Source: an uncultured Muribaculaceae bacterium
Lineage (GTDB): Bacteria; Bacteroidota; Bacteroidia; Bacteroidales; Muribaculaceae
Assembly: GCA_910583795.1 (NCBI GenBank)
Contig: CAJTZQ010000002.1
Span: forward strand, 1 to 64,000
DNA length: 64,000 nt
Reading direction: 5' to 3'
Shown: positions 61,901 to 64,000 of the stretch, one piece after another
Layout: every line of letters begins with the position of its first letter
Numbering within the stretch: position 1 is the first letter of the stretch
Made by a program: the position numbers and the translations under genes
Notes under the pieces: model-generated
Seen by the model: the letters and a program-made list of their open reading frames with translations, nothing else
Told to the model about the DNA's origin: nothing
The model's database searches: none

Positions 61901-64000
61901 GACGGTGTCATAACCATGAACCCCGGCGACCGCTACACAATCCTCAACACCGATGGAATCCCCGAAGAAATTGAAATCCTCGGTCAGTCATCCCTAAACT
62001 CTCAACCCTCAACCCAACCCGGACAACAGACAACGGAAAACGGACAACCGTCATTAGATTCCGTCGATATCCTATATCCCGACGGATCCATAGTCTATGG
62101 AATTCAAGTCTCAGACCTCACCGACCAGATCAACGGCTACCGCCTCCAATCCGTCAAAGACTACATCAACGATCAGACAAACCCGCTCGAAGAGCCGGCA
62201 AACCCAGTCGAAGACCATACAATCCCGCTCGAAGAGCCGGCAATACAATCCTCTGCCGATCTTGAGCGTGGTGCGAACGAAGTGAGCGCAACCGAAACCG
62301 TTCCCAATTCTGCCGAAAATGACCAAATCCCCGTAGAAATGCCCCAAAATCTCATAGAAACCGTTCCCAACGATGAAATTTCCACGGATTCCCAGGTCGC
62401 GGAGCTGTCCGGTTCAAAAGCAGAGCTTTTGCCTCCCGCACCCATCGTCCCCCTCGATGAAAACGGTGACCCCGACTACGACCGGGCAGAACCCGACACA
62501 GCTTGGGATGCACTCCTCCGGCAGACCGATGGCGACGAAGACATAGCACGCAGTGTCATTGAGCAGACCGTCTCCGAAAAGGAAGCCTACCTTAAAAAGC
62601 TCCAGAAACAGAAACCCAAAGCCGGTCTCTCCATAAAAGAGAAGATTCAGGCTGAAAAGGATAAGAAAACGGCACTCGGCGCCATCCAGCGGTCAATCGA
62701 TCATTGGAAAGCTATGGGCGAAACTACCCTCCGACGTCAGCAAGCCGCGGAAGCCGAACAGCAACGCATCGAAGCCGAACGCCTTCAGGAGGAAGCCCGC
62801 ATCGAAGCCGAACGAATTGCCGAAGAGCAGCGTATCGAAGCCGAGCGCAAAGAGCGCGAGAAAGCCGAACGCGAGGAAGTCGCCGCTCTCAAAAAGATCG
62901 ACCGCTCCTATGCCGATGTTCATGCCGAGGTCAAGGAATACCCCGAAGCCGTCGGGCGTCTACATCAGCAGCTCCCGGAAGACATCCTCGAGGCGGCGGC
63001 TCTCGTCCTCTCCACCAACAAACTCCTCTGGGGCGACAACGCCGGTTCCAAAGGAACTGCCGCTGAAACCGGTTTCAAGGAAGGTGAACGTAAAGGGCTA
63101 TTCTCAATGTTCGCCTCCAGGGAGAAGGGAGGAAAGAGCATTGCCCGTCTCGCCGAAGACGAAATGAAACAGGTATGCGACACTCACGGAATCCCTTACG
63201 ACAACTCTGCTGCACGCGATGCCCTCATTGAGATAATCTCCCAGGCACGCATTCCCTCCGACATCACCCGCTTCATCCGCCGTCGACGGATAGATCAGGC
63301 GCGCCAGATCGCCGAAGGTGAGCAGCGTCGCGAGCGCGAGGCGTTCGAGGAATGGGCATGGGAAAACTACCACATGTCCGCCGACGATTTCGAAGCCTAT
63401 CAGGAAAATAGACTGCAGGAAATCGCTTTCCTTGACGAAAATTTTGATGCTAATGAATATTATGGTAATATTGCAGACGAATTAATCAACTATAATTTTA
63501 ATCAGAATGAAACTATACACACCGGAGCAACTCAAAGCTATGACTCCCAAGGAGAGAGCGGCGATATTCGCGGAGGCGACCAGATTCTGTCTCCGCAACA
63601 ACCTGATTCTTCCCAAGGAAGTCAAGAAAATGCAGGAGGATCCCGAATTCCGCAAAAAGATGGCTCTGACATCCTACATACGAGCGGAACTCTGGTTCAA
63701 GACCCATCCCGGACAGACTCCCCAATAACCTCAACCCAAATCCTACAACCGGAGACTGGAGACCCATCCGGTCTTGAGCGTGGTGGGAGCGAAGTAAGCA
63801 CTCCCCCTCTCTCATCTAAAATAGCCGAAGCGGAAGCTCAGGTAAACACCGACCCTACCGACAGGCAGAAAGAAGCCGGAAACTATAAGAAAGGGCATGT
63901 GCAGGTCGGCGCTTTCGACGTGACTATTGAAAACCCGAAAGGCTCCGTCCGCCGTGGTGTCGATGCCGACGGCAAAAAGTGGGAGACAACAATGACCCAC
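58940..64000 (+). CDS. Giant phage polyvalent/virion protein, 3' end beyond window
   Basis: The frame from ATG 58940 is open for at least 1687 codons to the window edge. The N-terminus (MPVYKVKDMTFDIPEEKASR) is a small conserved domain. Linkers with inserted DNA repeats lie at ~60-115, 180-205 and 1020-1165. A Gly-rich hydrophobic segment VLGVGLFGGFVSGIKSVGY is near 675, and a Glu/Arg coiled coil (EAEQQRIEAERLQEEARIEA) near 1265-1320. The last ~50 residues, from QKEAGNYKKGHVQVGAFDVT on to ENPKGSVRRGVDADGKKWE, match the start of the inorganic-pyrophosphatase-like domain of polyvalent proteins. Such proteins enter the host with phage DNA. Confidence 0.75.
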   Translation, partial: MPVYKVKDMTFDIPEEKASRFESKYPDAVVDIYDAESGKQYGIPVSKVAGFKKKFPRWSYSAPSSENKSTDNRQRKTDNIQPATEIQIAELSGSKASLLPSSADQRPSTKDQPWQPSPAQKAEMAKTLEEADRTIAGMHEAAEKTGRIADSMTQQGRDRSKALRQTARQMGIETDPAGLLNPQTTENGKQTTENDQNSKSKIQNSTQGAQFYGLTRDSEGNIIPQWQMPDGSITTSFSEADRSVSAARQERLQNQFLKRMEENGLDPAKPQDVEEQRKKDLLDVAQKKVDIRLSENEKNIREIQDRKAQRFDESNSNQWDDNLGFWDNLARIIGGSVKRGVENSHPVNRSQNSLTEDERDIRTLTAENQVLDDARKLLETRRLKKSNGFMGGFWNIANNTRNMKMGATHSLSDPDLYAGGVMALQKATQLLDIEDKLKSGADLSDSEVSLVYSSMLGQDIMHNIETPHGYRAAQTTVEMFPFMAQMALNPASGLSQALVKNYGKNGLKKIALTVAGDVAESAVLVNTLQAPSTAADAISRYQGEVVDNNGKISFDGSHNWTESVAKTEGAAIIENYTEMLGNHFGVIGNAIGKAGNKALSKIGAGKIVDKVSDLVSKVNTTEWAKAIGDIEKRAQWNGVVGEVLEEESGIVLNSLFVGDNKFSDLVDVDQQIDIVLGVGLFGGFVSGIKSVGYPVARAKANSNLKKQENIAARRFGEEWDGIRSEIESADERDLSTLITGLVKKHAHSDEQAKTIIQYAHALMSARGYNLASASRVAEGNISPEQQDVEESFDHGADIAANGSPEEKNQTKLLMEQARERFVNSSSEDFVAEHFDSPDAVSNLLKLGYDDDLRQTALDYINARAAYEGMLQHVRDDIDGQISQSDAQIQSRVNRSSGSIHPAVIKDADADRPVFIIDGELHVADDGTIDHKKSQDSIIVRDAETGKLEFKTPADFLSVAAPLDPEAEMETARQQIRHQVARNAADAIDGVITMNPGDRYTILNTDGIPEEIEILGQSSLNSQPSTQPGQQTTENGQPSLDSVDILYPDGSIVYGIQVSDLTDQINGYRLQSVKDYINDQTNPLEEPANPVEDHTIPLEEPAIQSSADLERGANEVSATETVPNSAENDQIPVEMPQNLIETVPNDEISTDSQVAELSGSKAELLPPAPIVPLDENGDPDYDRAEPDTAWDALLRQTDGDEDIARSVIEQTVSEKEAYLKKLQKQKPKAGLSIKEKIQAEKDKKTALGAIQRSIDHWKAMGETTLRRQQAAEAEQQRIEAERLQEEARIEAERIAEEQRIEAERKEREKAEREEVAALKKIDRSYADVHAEVKEYPEAVGRLHQQLPEDILEAAALVLSTNKLLWGDNAGSKGTAAETGFKEGERKGLFSMFASREKGGKSIARLAEDEMKQVCDTHGIPYDNSAARDALIEIISQARIPSDITRFIRRRRIDQARQIAEGEQRREREAFEEWAWENYHMSADDFEAYQENRLQEIAFLDENFDANEYYGNIADELINYNFNQNETIHTGATQSYDSQGESGDIRGGDQILSPQQPDSSQGSQENAGGSRIPQKDGSDILHTSGTLVQDPSRTDSPITSTQILQPETGDPSGLERGGSEVSTPPLSSKIAEAEAQVNTDPTDRQKEAGNYKKGHVQVGAFDVTIENPKGSVRRGVDADGKKWETTMTH
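59148..59176 (+). repeat. Repeat R3, partial copy in a different frame
   Basis: CGGACAACAGACAACGGAAA and the following bases match copies 1 and 3, but the frame is shifted by one, giving TDNRQRKTDN instead of QQTTENGQ. The open reading frame is kept, so the repeat is selected as DNA or tolerated in a linker. Confidence 0.8.
59202..59238 (+). repeat. Repeat R1, copy 2, in frame
   Basis: Read as AELSGSKASLLP. Its hairpin loop is ATC. It follows repeat R3 and precedes a CGACCAAAGACCAAC run (from 59250), so the linker is mostly repeat-derived. Confidence 0.85.
59486..59556 (+). repeat. R3-like and A-rich low-complexity run, in frame
   Basis: CAGACAACGGAAAACGGGAA followed by a CAAAATTCAAAATCCAAAA-type run. 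The reading frame stays open and gives TTENGKQTTENDQNSKSKIQ. Confidence 0.7.
62007..62053 (+). repeat. Repeat R3, copy 3, in frame
   Basis: The same 47-bp unit as 57924-57970, preceded by CTAAACTCTCAACC, reverse complement of the G-rich heptamers at the start of the window. It is read as PGQQTTENGQP. Confidence 0.85.
62258..62290 (+). repeat. Repeat R2, copy 2, in frame
   Basis: CTTGAGCGTGGTGCGAACGA and flanks, read as LERGANEVS. Homologous to the non-coding copy at 47168-47201 and to 63771-63803. Confidence 0.8.
62397..62433 (+). repeat. Repeat R1, copy 3, in frame
   Basis: Same core as 51693-51729 and 59202-59238, loop AGA, read as AELSGSKAELLP. Confidence 0.85.
63771..63803 (+). repeat. 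Repeat R2, copy 3, in frame
   Basis: CTTGAGCGTGGTGGGAGCGA and flanks, read as LERGGSEVS. It lies shortly before the pyrophosphatase-like domain. Confidence 0.75.

Noticed and set aside
55131..63803. CRISPR array in the repeat-rich phage region
   Set aside because: Repeats are dispersed or low-complexity, with no regular spacers and no cas genes.

Overview
The window reads as the chromosome of a gut-type Bacteroidales bacterium. Supporting signs are a TonB-receptor/GLPGLI pair, split glycine decarboxylase genes (gcvPA/gcvPB), DUF4922, DUF4924 and golvesin-domain proteins, and promoters of the Bacteroidetes form TTTG-N20-TAnnTTTG. A family such as Muribaculaceae is possible, but I cannot prove it from sequence alone.

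Positions 1-34.4 kb are core chromosome. In order they hold: G-rich heptamer repeats; a GLPGLI/TonB-receptor pair bracketed by two ~90-bp direct repeats; a complete glycine cleavage operon gcvT-gcvH-gcvPA-gcvPB-lpd; a LolC/E-type permease; htpG behind a sigma-54-type promoter; a GH35 beta-galactosidase; class I fumarase; a secreted amidase/golvesin protein; a glycosyltransferase, DUF4922 and MFS cluster; a HAD phosphatase; a BamA/TamA-like lipoprotein divergent from an acyl-ACP thioesterase and a Fur-family regulator; an MBL hydrolase with a macro-like protein; DUF4924; and prfC. Inverted-repeat elements of MITE type lie in several gaps.

From about 34.4 kb to the right edge lies a temperate phage or phage-like integrated element that continues past 64 kb. 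It starts next to prfC with a tyrosine integrase. An AT-rich cargo segment of unknown small and membrane proteins follows (35.8-38.5 kb). The lysogeny switch is at 38.5-39.9 kb: an S24 repressor, three 11-bp operators, a Cro-like protein and an excisionase-like protein. A cassette of small proteins and a tRNA-like RNA without a normal anticodon arm come next. The replication/recombination block (41.3-51.7 kb) has a RecT-like annealing protein, a PD-(D/E)XK nuclease fused to an FtsK-type translocase, a DUF1064 nuclease, a DUF4373 replication protein, a C5 methyltransferase with internal repeats, YopX, and several Cys-pair mini-proteins. The likely virion block (51.8-64 kb) has a 942-aa beta-rich protein, three minus-strand paralogs, a terminase-small-like or DNA-binding protein, two internal-virion-type proteins, and an uninterrupted giant reading frame (58940 to the edge, at least 1687 codons) that ends in the start of a polyvalent-protein pyrophosphatase-like domain. 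Portal, capsid and large terminase are not seen and may lie beyond the edge.

The most unusual features are: (1) the nuclease-FtsK fusion translationally coupled to RecT; (2) short DNA repeats that sit in gaps and also, in frame, inside virion genes, one of them read in two different frames; (3) the tRNA-like RNA with a hairpin where the anticodon loop should be; (4) the giant polyvalent gene; (5) the evenly spaced operator triplet; and (6) a near-perfect sigma-54 promoter in front of htpG.
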